In this document: positions 22,574-34,984 of the stretch, piece by piece
Layout: each line of letters opens with the position of its first letter
How positions within the stretch are numbered: position 1 is the first letter of the stretch
Assembly: GCA_021234155.1 (NCBI GenBank)
Contig: JAJEKV010000023.1
Span: 7,292,009-7,356,008, forward strand
Reading direction: 5' to 3'
From: Isoetes taiwanensis
Lineage: Eukaryota; Streptophyta; Lycopodiopsida; Isoetales; Isoetaceae
Length of the DNA: 64,000 bases
Program-made: the position numbers and the translations under genes
The notes under the pieces: generated by a model
Seen by the model: only the letters and a program-made list of their open reading frames with translations
Databases searched by the model: none
What the model was told of the DNA's origin: nothing

Positions 22574-24005
22574 TTAAACAGATGAAGTTTCTGCTTGGCA
22601 TGCAAAAGTTACAAGTCAACCCAGATATGTTGTTCATATGTTAGATTCATGTGTTATAGTAGAGTTTCAGAAGGGGTGTTAGAACTAGGAAACCCTAATA
22701 TAACCCTAATGTGACGTGGCATGATGCCATGTCAACACATATGACTACTTATAGTCACATACTACTCTTTTTCAAGTTGCTTTTGTTTTGCGGATGTATG
22801 CTAATTGATAGTGAACGTCATGCCATATTTTTGTATAGTCCATGTCTCCTAATAAAAGGCAATTTCCCGACCTATCATTCCATAGGCTATGACATATTTG
22901 AAATGTAGTTGTTGACTTCTTGGGTAACATGTTTAAACCACGGGCATATCTGTGGTAAGGCCTCAATATTTTGCCTCTGTTCTTTTTATTGAGACCAGCT
23001 ACTTCAGCAATTATTGCAGTGTTTTCTTTTTGGGTTATCTGGACTCATGCCGTTTCTTCTTTCTTAAGTAACACGAAAATTATTCCTTCCAGTGCTATAG
23101 CACTAAGGGGTTATTCTGTAACAACAGCTTCTTCAATGAGATAATATATGTGATGCAACTTTTCTTATCTTTTTTTAGAGTTATTTTCTATTTAAGCATC
23201 TGAAGAAGCCTCTCAATAACTCTAGAAGTCGCATCAATCTTTATTATTGTATGCTCTGCAAATTCATGTTGGGTTATAAATGCAAAAAGAATTAGAGCTC
23301 CTTTAGAGGATTGTGTAAACATTGATTGTTGTAGAGGATGGTGCTTGAAACAAACACAGTTCAAAAGCTTCTTTTGCTGCAAGAATTTGCACACACAATT
23401 GGTGATTGATACTCTTCTTGCTAGAAATCTTTGACAAGCCTTTAACTATGCTTGTTGTCATCCCATACGTAAAAGGCAGGTCTTGTTTTAAACTTCAACA
23501 TAGCTATCATCATTAACTTCGAACATTAATGAAGAGGGACACTAAAGCAAGTGATTCTTGTTACTGTCGTTGACAATCATATTATTTCTCATTGGCAGAT
23601 CCATAATTCTAAAACCTTTGAGTCACTGACTCATGGATCCATTCAGAATAGATGATTATCAAAACACGAATATATACCAATTCAGAAGCCCGTAAATTTA
23701 TCATGGTGAACCTTTCATTACGTGTATCTGCATTCTGCTTGCATATGTAAAAGGCGCCTAGATATAGAATGTAGACTAAGCTCCAAAAATGAAATATATC
23801 TTTTGTATTTGCTAATGTGTTTTATTTTGTAGTAAGGATATACACCTAAAACATAACTAATACTGCCAGGCATAAATATAAATCTCTACTCTCAAGCATA
23901 TAAAATCAAAATTTGTGACATTAAAACATCTACCTACCTACCTACCTACCTACCTACCTACCTACCTACCTACCTACCTACCTACCTACCTACCTACCTA
24001 CCTAC

Positions 24006-24070
<65 letters not shown>

Positions 24071-26052
24071 CATCCATCCATCCATCCATTACTCATTACA
24101 GACCCCTGAAGTAAATATGCATGACTACGCATGCAAAAAAAAAAAAAGGTAATCTTCCACTTTTTTGTTATGTTTCTATAGTGTGTGATTGTTTATTCAT
24201 AAATTCCACAATAGTCTAATGTTTAATTAATCAGATCAAGACGATAGAATTCTGCAGATAGCTTGTTGCCAGAGTCATCAATTCGAAATGATCAAATTGT
24301 GTGCATGTACTTGAAAGTAGGATCTAGGAAACAACCATCCTTCAATTCAATTTCAAAAATATATGAATGAACCTACGTTTAGTCACATAGGATGATTGGC
24401 CTGCTTTACAAATAGTATCTAAGTATACAAAAATTTATTGAGATGCAATGAATAAGAAGGTAGCAAATGGTCTTAGCAGATTACTTGTGCAATTATAACA
24501 AGATTAAGACTGAGCAAAGAGACGAGGACTTAGTAGATATTATGTAGTGCTACAATGCAATAGCGAAAAAAGATTAATAGTTTACCTAGAACATGAGAAC
24601 TCTCCAGTCTATGCCTTTCTTCATGTGAATTTGAGATCATTTAAGAGTGACACACATATCAAGATGAGGTCTGGCCTGCAAATTAACACAATACAATATC
24701 TTTTTTGCATAATGAATAGACTATGAATCCATTATCAAGTGCAATCAATCTATATGCTTAAATTGTTAATTTAAGAATAGAATAGAATAGAATAGTAAAG
24801 AGTAAATACACATGTAGCAAAAGTATGAAACTGGAGTTCATCATAGAAGCAGTGTTAAAAAGGCATGAGATTACGCCCGTTACATGGAGATAGCATGAAA
24901 AAGGGAAAAAAAAAGGGATGTACTTACAACTGGACATGGTTACAACAAGCCTTTTGCAATTTTCAAGTTTATTTCCTACTTGTAATCATGTCTAGCATTT
25001 GGTGGTCCTCTACTTCTCAACAGGCTTTACATTAAACAAAAGTGGTTTTCATCTCTATCACTCAATCATAAGAAAATTGAATTACAAATTTCTTAAAATA
25101 TTTATGACCAACAAATATCTAGTTGCCAGGAAACAAATGTTAAGAAATAGCTAGCAATTTTGTGAATCCAAAAGAAAAGAGAGGCTGGATTTTGTAGCTC
25201 GACATTGAAGCAAGACTCGTGCATCATAATAGGCCTCGCATGGTGAAAGGTGTAACATACCTCTCTATTTCGAGTTTGTCTTGCATCGGACCATAGCTAA
25301 GCTTTAAATAAAACTACATTACATGCATACCTTTAGAAGAAGGCCGTACAAATTTTCTTTGAGTCTTTGAGAAGTTAAACATGAACCTTTACTGTAGAAT
25401 AATTAATAGGCTAACATAACAAACCTTTGTGTGAACCTCTGCATCAACTGGCACAACATCTTTTAGCTCGAGATTAAAGCAACACAAAAAAAGTTCCAAA
25501 TCATATAGCCTGACCACAGGACATGCATTTACTAGTAATGGTTTCGGTAATGGCTATCGCATAAGCATTTGATGTAGGAGATATATTAAAAATAAGCATG
25601 TGCAACTTTAAGTCTTAGGCATTTTCAGTAGGAAAGATATCAATTAAGCATGAATGCAGTTCCTATTACAATCTGTTTGAGATGTTTTTGATCAAAAGTA
25701 GTTTTTTTTTCTAAAGTTGCATTTAATGTTTGCCTAAGTAGTTTCTTCTAAAAATGGTATGTACATGGTAGCCCATTTTGCCAAAACTTGTTGATGCATA
25801 TGCCATACTACAGAGGCTAAAATAACTTCAAGAAGAAATGCTGGCACCATGCTTTTTCCGTAGACATCATCTGTATCTCTCTAGATCCCTGTTGATATTA
25901 ATTTCAAAGAGAAACCTATTCATATTCATTCAATTCATCCGACTATTGAAGAATGTAGTAGAGGAGCATTTTATAATTTTTACAAATGTAACGGCGTCTG
26001 TAGAGCAAAATGAGGGATATATCTATATATAAAATAACTTGGCATTATAAAA
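22574..26052 (+). repeat. Segment A of a diverged 3-kb direct duplication
   Basis: Blocks of this segment match 54526-57687 in the same order and orientation: 22574-23140 with 54526-55050, 23150-23325 with 55740-55928, 24310-24850 with 55930-56975 (an insert interrupts the second copy), and 25445-26052 with 57000-57687. Identity looks to be roughly 85-90 percent. Segment A alone has 23325-24310 (with the microsatellite) and 24850-25445. No coding sequence is recognised. Confidence 0.85.
23931..24090 (+). repeat. Compound tetranucleotide microsatellite
   Basis: About 160 bases of tetramers change along the tract from TACC to TATC to CATC, each type in a single block. The pattern fits point mutations spread by slippage. 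Confidence 0.97.
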
Positions 26053-26098
26053 AGAAGATGTATTACTGTGATTTCACATGGAGATCCCAAGGATGCTC

Positions 26099-26687
26099 CC
26101 AGTCCATATGAGTAGAGGAACAAACTTACTTTGGATTCCCAGGAATCTTCTTGTGATATTACGCACTTTAGACAGCTTTTTGGGTCATTGATCTACCTCT
26201 ATATTACCAGGCCAGACATTACATTTGCTGTTAGTCAAATAAGCAAGTTCATGCAATCTTCCAAGCAAAACCATTGGCGAGCTGCAAAACCTTATCTTAA
26301 AGCAATTATGACTAAAGGTCTAGTGTAAAGAAAACATGAAATATGGATCTACTATTTTACACAAATGCTGATCATGGTGGAACTGATTTTGATTACATAC
26401 GGTCACATACAAGATACATCCCTATGCTTGGAGGTAGTCATATTACTTGGAGATCTAAAAAGCACCCTTCAGTAAGCCTTAACACCACAGAATCTGAAAT
26501 AAAAGCCTTGGTTATAGGAACTCAGGAAATGATGTGGTTGTTACAATTATTTCAAGAGTTGAAAGTTCCCATTTCAAAGGCGAAGCTATTAATGGATAAT
26601 TTTGGCCCCATAGATCTTATCAAGGATAAGCACTACTATCATCCAACTAAACATCATGATACCAAGCTATGCTTTGTTAGGAAATAA
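26099..26687 (+). pseudogene. Ty1/copia RT-RNase H fragment (copia-2)
   Basis: Reading 26131-26328 gives ITHFRQLFGSLIYLYITRPDITFAVSQ, the end of copia RT. Reading 26343-26687 gives YTNADHGGTDFDYIRSHT, a W-SKKH-SVSLNTTESE stretch, and a final H-TKHHDT motif of copia RNase H. A stop at about 26328 and the substitution TESEIKAL for the usual TEAEYxAL show decay. No LTR of this element is seen on either side. Confidence 0.85.
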
Positions 26688-26716
26688 AGCCAGCGTTCTA
26701 CTTTGAATGTGAAATA

Positions 26717-27966
26717 TTGTATAACTTCAAGTCAACTGTTTGGGTGCAATTGGATATTCTTAAGCCCATACCCAAATGTGTTGAATACTTGGATTTCTTT
26801 GACAATCCGAGGAAACTCAACCTCAATTGGTTCGGATTACCTAGTCCTTGCATCGTGTGTGGGATTAGATTACACGGGGGTGGAGTATGTAAGGGAACAT
26901 GGTCTGCAAACTCTGGGAACGCTGAGAACTCTATTCCAGCCAACAAACCAAACAGGGGAAGTATTAAAAGAATAGAGGGTGGTGACTGGACCCCTGCCAA
27001 TAATAGGAAAAATGGAAAAAAGAACACTAATGGGAGTGCTCGAAGAATCCAGAAAAAAGAAACAGATGAGAGAAGAGAACAAGAAAGCTGACTTGAAACA
27101 AAAAGAAGATAGGAGACAACATAGGAAATGGAGGAGGAAAGAAACAAACAACAAATTGGGGAATCAGTTCAAGGTTCTTGTAAGTCCCAATTTGGGCCAA
27201 GAAATTGAACAGGAAACAATGGATAATGGACTTGTAAGCCCCACTGGCCAAGACATAGGTTTGACTCTAGGTCAAAATGAAGGTCTTATAAGCCCCCTGG
27301 GCCAAGGGATTATCCAAAGCAAAAGGAAAATGAAAGCTAATATTGAGAATGATCCTAAACTTGTGGTCACCCCTGCACACCTTCAAAGGAGCAAAGACGC
27401 TTTAGGATTGTGGATCCCATCTTCCCGTAGAGTCAATGAATACCCCGATTCGACCGACTCGCACAGTCAACAGGGAGAACAAGATTTTTTTCCAAGGGGA
27501 GAAGTCTAATGCATTCCCCATAACTCCCAATAAAATGGATTTTTCTTCTCCAGACAAAAAAGATGATGACCATGACCTACATGATGTACTCATGGCTCTG
27601 ATAGAAAAAGAAGAAGATCCAATCAGTACTGAGAATCAGGAAGTAGACATTGTGCCTTGCACAGTTGAACCTGATAACACTGACTTGGTCAAAGTCGACC
27701 CTGAGCAAGGAAAATATGAATCTAAATTTTTTACAAAATCTCCCCTGGAGGAGTTATGCTCGGAGGGTGTTGATGACACCTTTGCTGGAACTGAAGAACT
27801 CAATATTGAAGAGGAAAATATCCCTGTCTCAGCCCCTGCTGATGTGGAAAGAGAGATTTTCTATACCCCTGCCACCACTAAAAAGAGAAATAAGAAAGTC
27901 TATTTCTCAGACAGCAGCCCAGCACAAAACTTGAGGGTACTACCAAGGAAAATTTACCCTGCATAA
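26717..27966 (+). pseudogene. LINE-B ORF1, C-terminal part
   Basis: Three overlapping frames (26717-27091, 26979-27509, 27436-27966) follow on from one another. The first has VWVQLDILKPIPKCVEYLDF and GLPSPCIVCGIRLHGGGVCKG, like the plant LINE ORF1 end with its CxxC-type knuckle (zf-CCHC_4). The rest is hydrophilic, with repeats of the type GLVSPTGQDIG / GLISPLGQGI. The N-terminal RNA-binding domain (DUF4283 type) is missing because the element is truncated. Confidence 0.7.
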
Positions 27967-28052
27967 TGAAGTGTGTAACATGGAATATGAGGGGCATCAA
28001 AGGCCCCTTAAAAAGGAAAAGAGCTATTGTGGCTCTTAAAGATTTGAAAGCA
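27966..28052 (+). pseudogene. LINE-B ORF2 first segment (endonuclease N-terminus)
   Basis: The ATG at 27966 overlaps the ORF1 stop (ATAATG). It reads MKCVTWNMRGIKGPLKRKRA and onward to LKA at 28052. WNMRGI is the first motif of the APE-type endonuclease, with the metal-binding Asn. The CACTA insertion begins at the next base; the frame resumes at 37111 after the second copy of GCA. Confidence 0.88.
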
Positions 28053-28609
28053 CACTACAAGGGATAGTCGACGTCCAACGACGTCGCGACGTCGAAGAAC
28101 GACGGGTCGTCGTCGAATATCGACGACATCGTCGTTCAACGACGACAACGTCGTTTCGACGTCGTTCAATGACGCTTTCGGGGCGACGCGTTCGATTGGC
28201 CTGCGCGTGGCATGGTATCACGCCGCCAAGCCGGGTAAGCGTCGCGTGTCGTCGCCACGCGCACAAAAACGCCGCTTAACGCCGCCGTCGCGGATCCGGA
28301 CGTGGCACATCCGGCTGCGTGGCTTGCTGACATGCCAGGCTGGCACGCCACCATGTTCTGCCACGTCGACATGACGTCGTTGAATGACGACTAAAAAATG
28401 CGACGCGACCGGGCCGCCGTGGGGTTTGCCGACATGCCAGTCGGCACGCCAAAGTGTCCCGCCATCGCCGACGCGGACGCCGTTAAACGACGCCTAGAAT
28501 ATCCGGCGTGGCAAAGAGCGGTTTTGCCGCGGGTCGGCATCGTCCGCTGCACGCTATTGTCGCCAGAGCACCACGTAAGCAACGCCGCTTAACGACGTTA
28601 CTTTTTGGG

Positions 28610-28640
<31 letters not shown>
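28053..28640. repeat. CACTA left subterminal CG-palindrome array
   Basis: Short motifs of the kind CGACGTCG, GTCGTTCAACGAC and TCGTCGTCG recur within about 550 bases, in both orientations, ending in a poly-A run at 28610-28635. In CACTA elements repeated subterminal motifs bind the TNPA-type protein; that role is inferred here. Confidence 0.8.
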
Positions 28641-28641
<1 letters not shown>

Positions 28642-28659
28642 CCGACGCCGCTTATCGCT

Positions 28660-31600
28660 TGGAATGCCAAAATTACCCTATGGACTAAGTTACACCTGGC
28701 CGGGCTTTGCAAAAAACGACACACTTACGCCTCTACATTGTAAAGATTCGCCAGCCCACCTCCTAGGCCAATTGACTACGAGTGTGTTGCACATGAGATA
28801 GTTTGGCTTCTTTGAGAAGGGGTGGGCTTCTAGCCACAAAACTTGGTCCCTAGGGCAATGTCGACGCGTTAAGAGTCCATTGATCACGGTTCCGGAGAGG
28901 GGAAGTTGCCCGTCCCGTCGCCCGAGGCCTTCCGGAGAGGAATTTTGGGGCAAGCCGCCTTCCCGGTGGTTTTAGGGTCCGTGCTCAAGGCCAACACCCC
29001 CTCTACCTCAAGACACGGCCAAAGGTCCTAGTCAAATCGACAAGGATAGAGCCTCCCAAACGTAAACCCTATGAGTTGCCGTGTTCTAGCGGGGGTTTGG
29101 CGCTTTGGGTGCCGAAGTTTTGGTCTTTTGCACTTGGGATGTGGCCGATCACATGCGCTTGAGAACGCCAAGCAAGGGGAACCGACGAGAATGGAGTTTG
29201 GACCAGTACTCCTCCCGCTGTGGCGCTTATAAGTCAAGGGCCGCTTTTGCAAGAGCAAGACATTCGTAAATTCCTAATTAATGCATAGTACGGACTTAAA
29301 TTCTGATTTTTGTCACTAGCTTCCTAAGTCATCGCCAACATACGTGCCAACTTTCAAAAATTTTGGATAAGGTTTAGATCAAATGGTTTGCACTAGAACA
29401 GTCCGGGCAGCTGTTGTTGGGCAGCCGAAGTTGGCACACTTGCCCAAGTCAAACAAGGCCAGGACCTTGCAAGGCCTCCTCATTAGAGGGGAGAGTCCGA
29501 ACCCCAGGAGGCGAGCCCCAAAAAGCTTCCCGAGGCAGCCTTTCTCGGCAAAGTGCTCCACCGGGTGTGTACGCTAAAGACCACACTTCCGGATCTCGGT
29601 TCCCGTGATCCCAATCATTGAATCCTTTGTTCCGTGAACCCGGGTCCGAAGGTCCAAAAAATCCAACATCCGTCCGGAGAACATATCAAACCGCTGAAGC
29701 GTCCGCGGGCGACGATTAGTAGAAAACCAAAGTGTTTTGTCGTTCGGACATTAAGAGGTTCGAAATGCCGATCCGACTTCGCCACATCGTCCGGAATGCC
29801 AAATTTACCCTAGGGACCAAGTTACACGGTCCAGTTTTGCAAAAGAAAGAAACACTTACGCCCTACATTGCAGATTCGCCAGCCCCCACCTCCTAGGCCA
29901 ATTGACTACGAAAGTGTGTTGCACATGAGATAGTTTGGCGCTTCTTCGAGAAGGGGTGGGCTTCGCCACAAAACTTGGTCCCTAGGGCAATGTCGACGCT
30001 CGAGTCCATTGGGAGAGACAGATCACGGTTCCGAGAGGGGAAGTTGCCCGTCCGTCCGCCGTGGCTTTCGGAGAGGAATTTTGGGGCAAGCCGCTTCCGG
30101 TGGTTTTAGGGTCCGTGCTCAAGGTCAAACACCCCCTACCTCAAGACACGGCAAGAAGGTCCTAGTCAAATCCGACAAGGATAGAGCCTCCAAACATAAA
30201 CCCTATGAGTTGCCGTGTTCTAGCGGGTTTGGCGTTTTGGGTGCCGAAGTTTTGGTCTTTTGCACTTGGGGCGTGGCCGATCACATGCAGTTGAGAACGC
30301 CAAGCAAGGGGAACCCCGGAATGGAGTTTGGACCTGTACTCCTCCCGTTGTGGCGCTTAGAAGTCAAGGGCGCTTTTGCAAGTAGCAAGACATTCGTAAA
30401 TTCGTAATTAATGCATAGTACGGACTTAAATTCTGATTTTTGTCGAGCTAGCTTCCTAAGTCATCGCCAACATACAGGCCAACTTTCAAAAATTTTGGAT
30501 ATGGTTTAGATCAAATAGTTTGCACTAGAACGGTCCGGCAGCCTGTTGTTGGGCAGCCGAAATGGCACACTTGCCCAAGTCAAACAAGGCCAGGACCTTG
30601 CAAGGCCTCCTCATTAGAGGGGAGAGTCCGAACCCCGAGGCGAGCCCCAAAAAGCTTCCCCGAGGCAACCTTTCCCAGCGCAAATCCGCCCACGGGGCGA
30701 CGCTAAAGACCACACTCCCCTGATCTCGGTTCCCGTGATCCGACCGTTGAATCCTTTGTTCCGTGAACCTGGTCCGAGAAGGTCCAAAAATCCAACATCC
30801 GTCCCGGAGAACATATCAAACCGCTGGCGCCCCAAGGCGGCGATTAGAGAAACCAAAGTGTTTTGTCGTTCGGACATTGCGAGGTTCAAAATGCCGATCC
30901 GACTTAAGCCACATCGTCCTAATGCCAAAATTACCCTAGAGACCAAGTTACACCTGGTCGGTTTTGCAAAAGAAATAAACACTTACGCCCTACATTGCGA
31001 TTCAAAGAGCCCACCTCCTAGGCCAATTGACTACGAAAGTGTGTTTGCACATGAGATAGTTTGGCGCTTCTTCGAAGGGGTGGGCTTCGCCACAAAACTT
31101 GGTCCCTAGGGCAATGTCGACGCTTCGAGTCCATTGGCGAGAGAGATCACGGCCCGAGAGGGAAGTTGCCCGTCCGCCGCCAGGGTCTTCGAGAGGAATT
31201 TTGGGGCAAGCCGCCTCCGGGGTGGTTTTTTAGGGTCCGGTGCTCGGCGTCAACACCCCCTCTACCTCAAGACACGCCAAGGTCCTAGTCAAATCTGACA
31301 AGGATAGAGCCTCCCAAAACATAAACCCTATGAGTTGCCGTGTTCTAGCGGGGTTTGGCGCTTTTGGTGCCGAAGTTTTGGTCTTTTGCACTTGGGGCGT
31401 GGCCGATCACATGCGCTTGAGAACGCCGAAGCAAGGGGAACCGACGGAATGGAGTTTGGACCTGTACTCCTCCCGTTGTGGCGCTTAGAAGTCAAGGGGC
31501 CGCTTTTGCAGTAGCAAGACATTCGTAAATTCGTAATTAATGCATAGTACGGACTTAAATTCTGATTTTTGTCGTCACTAGCTTCCTAAGTCATCGCCAA

Positions 31601-34600
31601 CATACAGCCAACTTTCAAAAATTTTGGATATGGTTTAGATCAAATAGTTTGCACTAGAACGGTCCCGGCAGCTGTTGTTGGGCAGCCGAAATGGCACACT
31701 TGCCCAAGTCAAACAAGGCCGGGACCTTGCAAGGCCTCCTCATTAGAGGGGAGAGTCCGAACCCCGTGAGGCGAGCCCCAAAAGCTTCCCCGAGGCATCC
31801 TTTCTGGCGGCAATCAGGGGGCGGGCGCGACGCTAAAGACCACACTCCCGGATCTCGGTTCCGTGATCCGGCCAGTTGAATCCTTTGTTCCGTGAACCTG
31901 GTCCGAGAAGGTCCAAAAATCCAACATCCGTCCCCGAGAACATATCAAACCGCTAAGCGCCCCCGGGCGGCGACAGTAGAAACCAAAGTGTTTTGTCGTT
32001 CGGACATTGCGGAGGTTCAAATGCCGATCCGACTTAGCCACATCGTCCTAATGCCAAAATTACCCTAGAGACCAAGTTACACCTGGCCGGTTTTGCAAAA
32101 GAAAGAAACACTTACGCCCTACATTGCAAAGATTCAAAGCACCACCTCCTAGGCCAATTGACTACGAAAGTGTGTTGCACATGAGATAGTTTGGCGCTTC
32201 TTCGAGAAGGGGTGGGCTTCGCCACAAAACTTGGTCCCTAGGGCAATGTCGACGCTTCGAGTCCATTGGCGAGACAGATCACGGTTCCGAGAGGGAAGTT
32301 GCCCGTCCGTCGCCCGGGCCTTCGGAGAGGAATTTTGGGGCAAGCCGCTTCCCGTGGTTTTAGGGTCCGTGCTCAAGGCCAACACCCCCTCTACCTCAAG
32401 ACACGGCTACAAGAAGGTCCTAGTCAAGTCCGACAGGATAGAGCCTCAAACGTAAAACCCTATGAGTTGCCGTGTTCTAGCGGTGGTTTGGCGCTTTGGA
32501 TGCCGAAGTTTTGGTCTTTTGCACTTGGGACGTGGCCGATCACATGAGTTGAGAACGCTGAAGCAAGGGGAACTGACGGAATGGAGTTTGGACTGTACTC
32601 CTCCCGTTGTGGCGCTTAGAAGTCAAGGGCCGCTTTTGCAAAAGTAGCAAGACATTCGTAAATTCGTAATTAATGCATAGTACGGACTTAAATTCTGATT
32701 TTTTGTCACTAGCTTCCTAAGTCATCGCCAACATACAGCCAACTTTCAAAAAATTTTGGATATGGTTTAGATCAAATAGTTTGCACTAGAACGGTCCGGG
32801 CAGCTTTGTTGTTGGGCAGCCGAAATTTGGCACACTTGCCCAAGTCAAACAAGGCCAGGACCTTGCAAGGCCTCCTCATTAGAGGGGAGAGTCCAACCCC
32901 GTGAGGCGAGCCCCAAAAGCTTCCCCGAGGCAGCCTTTTCTGGCGGCAAATAAGCCTCACCGGGTCGCGCTAAAGACCACACTCCCGGATCTCGGTTCCG
33001 TGATCCGGCCGTTGAATCCTTTGTTCCGTGAACCTGGTCCGAAAGGTCCAAAAAATCCAACATCCGTCCCCGGAGAACATATCAAACCCACCGGCGCCCC
33101 GCGGGGCGCGGTGTAGAAACCAAAGTTTTTGTCGTTCGGACATTGCGGAAGTTCAAATGCCGATCCGACTTTTGCCACATCGTCCGGAATGCCAAAATTA
33201 CCCTAGGGACCAAGTTACACGGTCGGTTTTGCAAAAGAAAGAAACACTTACGCCTCTACATTGCGGTATTCAGAGCCCACCTCCTAGGCCAATTGACTAC
33301 GAAAGTGCGCTTGCACATGAGATAGTTTGGCGCTTCTTCGAGAAGGGGTGGGCTTCGGCCACAAAACTTGGTCCCTAGGGCAATGTTGACGCTTCGAGTC
33401 CATTGGCGAGAGAGATCACGGTTCCGGAGAGGCGGTTGCCCGTCCGTCGCCCGGCCTTCCGGGAGAGGACTTTTGGGGCAAGCCGCTTCGGGTGGTTTTA
33501 GGGTCCGTGCTCAAGGCCAACACCCCCTCTACCTCAAGACACGGCAAGAAGGTCCTAGTCAAGTCCGACAGGATAGAGCCTCCAAAACGTAAACCCTATG
33601 AGTTGCCGTGTTCTAGCGGGGTTTGCGCTTTGGATGCCGAAGTTTTGGTCTTTTGCACTTGGGACTTGGCCGATCACATGAGTTGAGAACGCCAAGCAAG
33701 GGGAACTGACGGAATGGAGTTTGGACCTGTACTCCTCCCGTTGTGGCGGTTAGAAGTCAAGGGCCGCTTTGCGTAGCAAGACATTCGTAAATTCGTAATT
33801 AATGCATAGTACGGACTTAAATTCTGATTTTTGTCGCCTAGCTTCCTAAGTCATCGCCAACATACGAGCCAACTTTCAAAAATTTTGGATATGGTTTAGA
33901 TCAAATAGTTTGCACTAGAACGGTCCGGCAGCCTTGTTGTTGGGCAGCCGAGCCGGCACACTTGCCCAAGTCAAACAAGGCCGAGGACCTTGCAAGGCCT
34001 CCTCATTAGAGGGGAGAGTCCAAACCCGTGAGGCGAGCCCCAAAAGCTTCCCCGAGGCAGCCTTTCTCGGCAGCTCGGCCCGGGGCGACGCTAAAGACCA
34101 CACTCCCGATCTCTGGTTCCGTATGAATCCTTTGTTCCGGGAACCTGGTCCGAGAAGGTCCAAAAAATCCAACATCCGTCCGGAGAACATATCAAACCGC
34201 TAAGCGCCCCGCGGCGACGAAGTAGAAACCAAAGTGTTTTGTCGTTCGGTACATTAAGGAGAGGTTCAAATGCCGATCCGACTTTGCCACATCGTCCTAA
34301 TGCCAAAATTACCCTAGGGACCAAGTTACACCTGGCCGGTTTTGCAAAAGAAAGAAACACTTACGCCCTACATTGCAAATTGGCGTCAGCCAGCCCACCT
34401 CCTAGGCCAATTGACTACGAAAGCGCGTTGCACATGAGATAGTTTGGCGCTTCTTCGAGAAGGGGTGGGCTTCGCCACAAAACTTGGTCCCTAGGGCAAT
34501 GTTGACGCTCGAGTCCATTGGCGAGAGATGGATCACGGCCCGGAGAGGGGAAGTTGCCCGTCCGTCGCCGTGGCCTTCGGAGAGGACTTTTGGGGCAAGC

Positions 34601-34975
34601 CGCCTCCGGTGGTTTTAGGGTCCGTGCTCAAGGCCAACACCCCCTCTACGCCAAGACACCTACAAGAAGGTCCTAGTCAAATCGACAAGCATAGAGCCTC
34701 CGGCGTAAACCCTATGAGTTGCCGTGTTCTAGCGTGGTTTGCATTTTGGGTGCCGAAGTTTTGGTCTTTTTGCACTTGGGACGTGGCCAATCACATGCAG
34801 ATTGAGAACGCTTGAAGCAAGCGGAACCACGGAATGGAGTTTGGACCTGACTCCTCCCGCTGTGGCGCTTAGAAGTCAAGGCCCGCTTTTGCAGTAGCAA
34901 GACATTCGTAAATTCGTAATTAATGCATAGTACGGACTTAAATTCTGATTTTTTGTCAGCTAGCTTCCTAAGTCA
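28660..34975. repeat. Tandem array inside the CACTA, 5.6 units of about 1130 bp
   Basis: The anchor ATGCATAGTACGGACTTAAA occurs at 29281, 30411, 31540, 32673, 33802 and 34923, giving spacings of 1130, 1129, 1133, 1129 and 1121. Between anchors the units are close to identical over long runs, with variable patches at fixed places (for example after ATATCAAACCGCT, and near the CCTTTCTCGGC part). Open frames in the units differ from unit to unit and hold no family motif, so I treat the array as non-coding. Confidence 0.95.
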
Positions 34976-34984
34976 GCTAGCTTG

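Noticed and set aside
23915-24109. ORF of repeated Tyr-Leu-Pro-Thr and Tyr-Leu-Ser-Ile
   Set aside because: A direct translation of the tetranucleotide microsatellite.
28660-34975. Many ORFs of 60-132 codons in both strands of the 1.13-kb array, which look repeated and GC-rich
   Set aside because: The frames are not kept between units, small indels shift them everywhere, and no residue pattern matches a family. They are by-products of the repeat.
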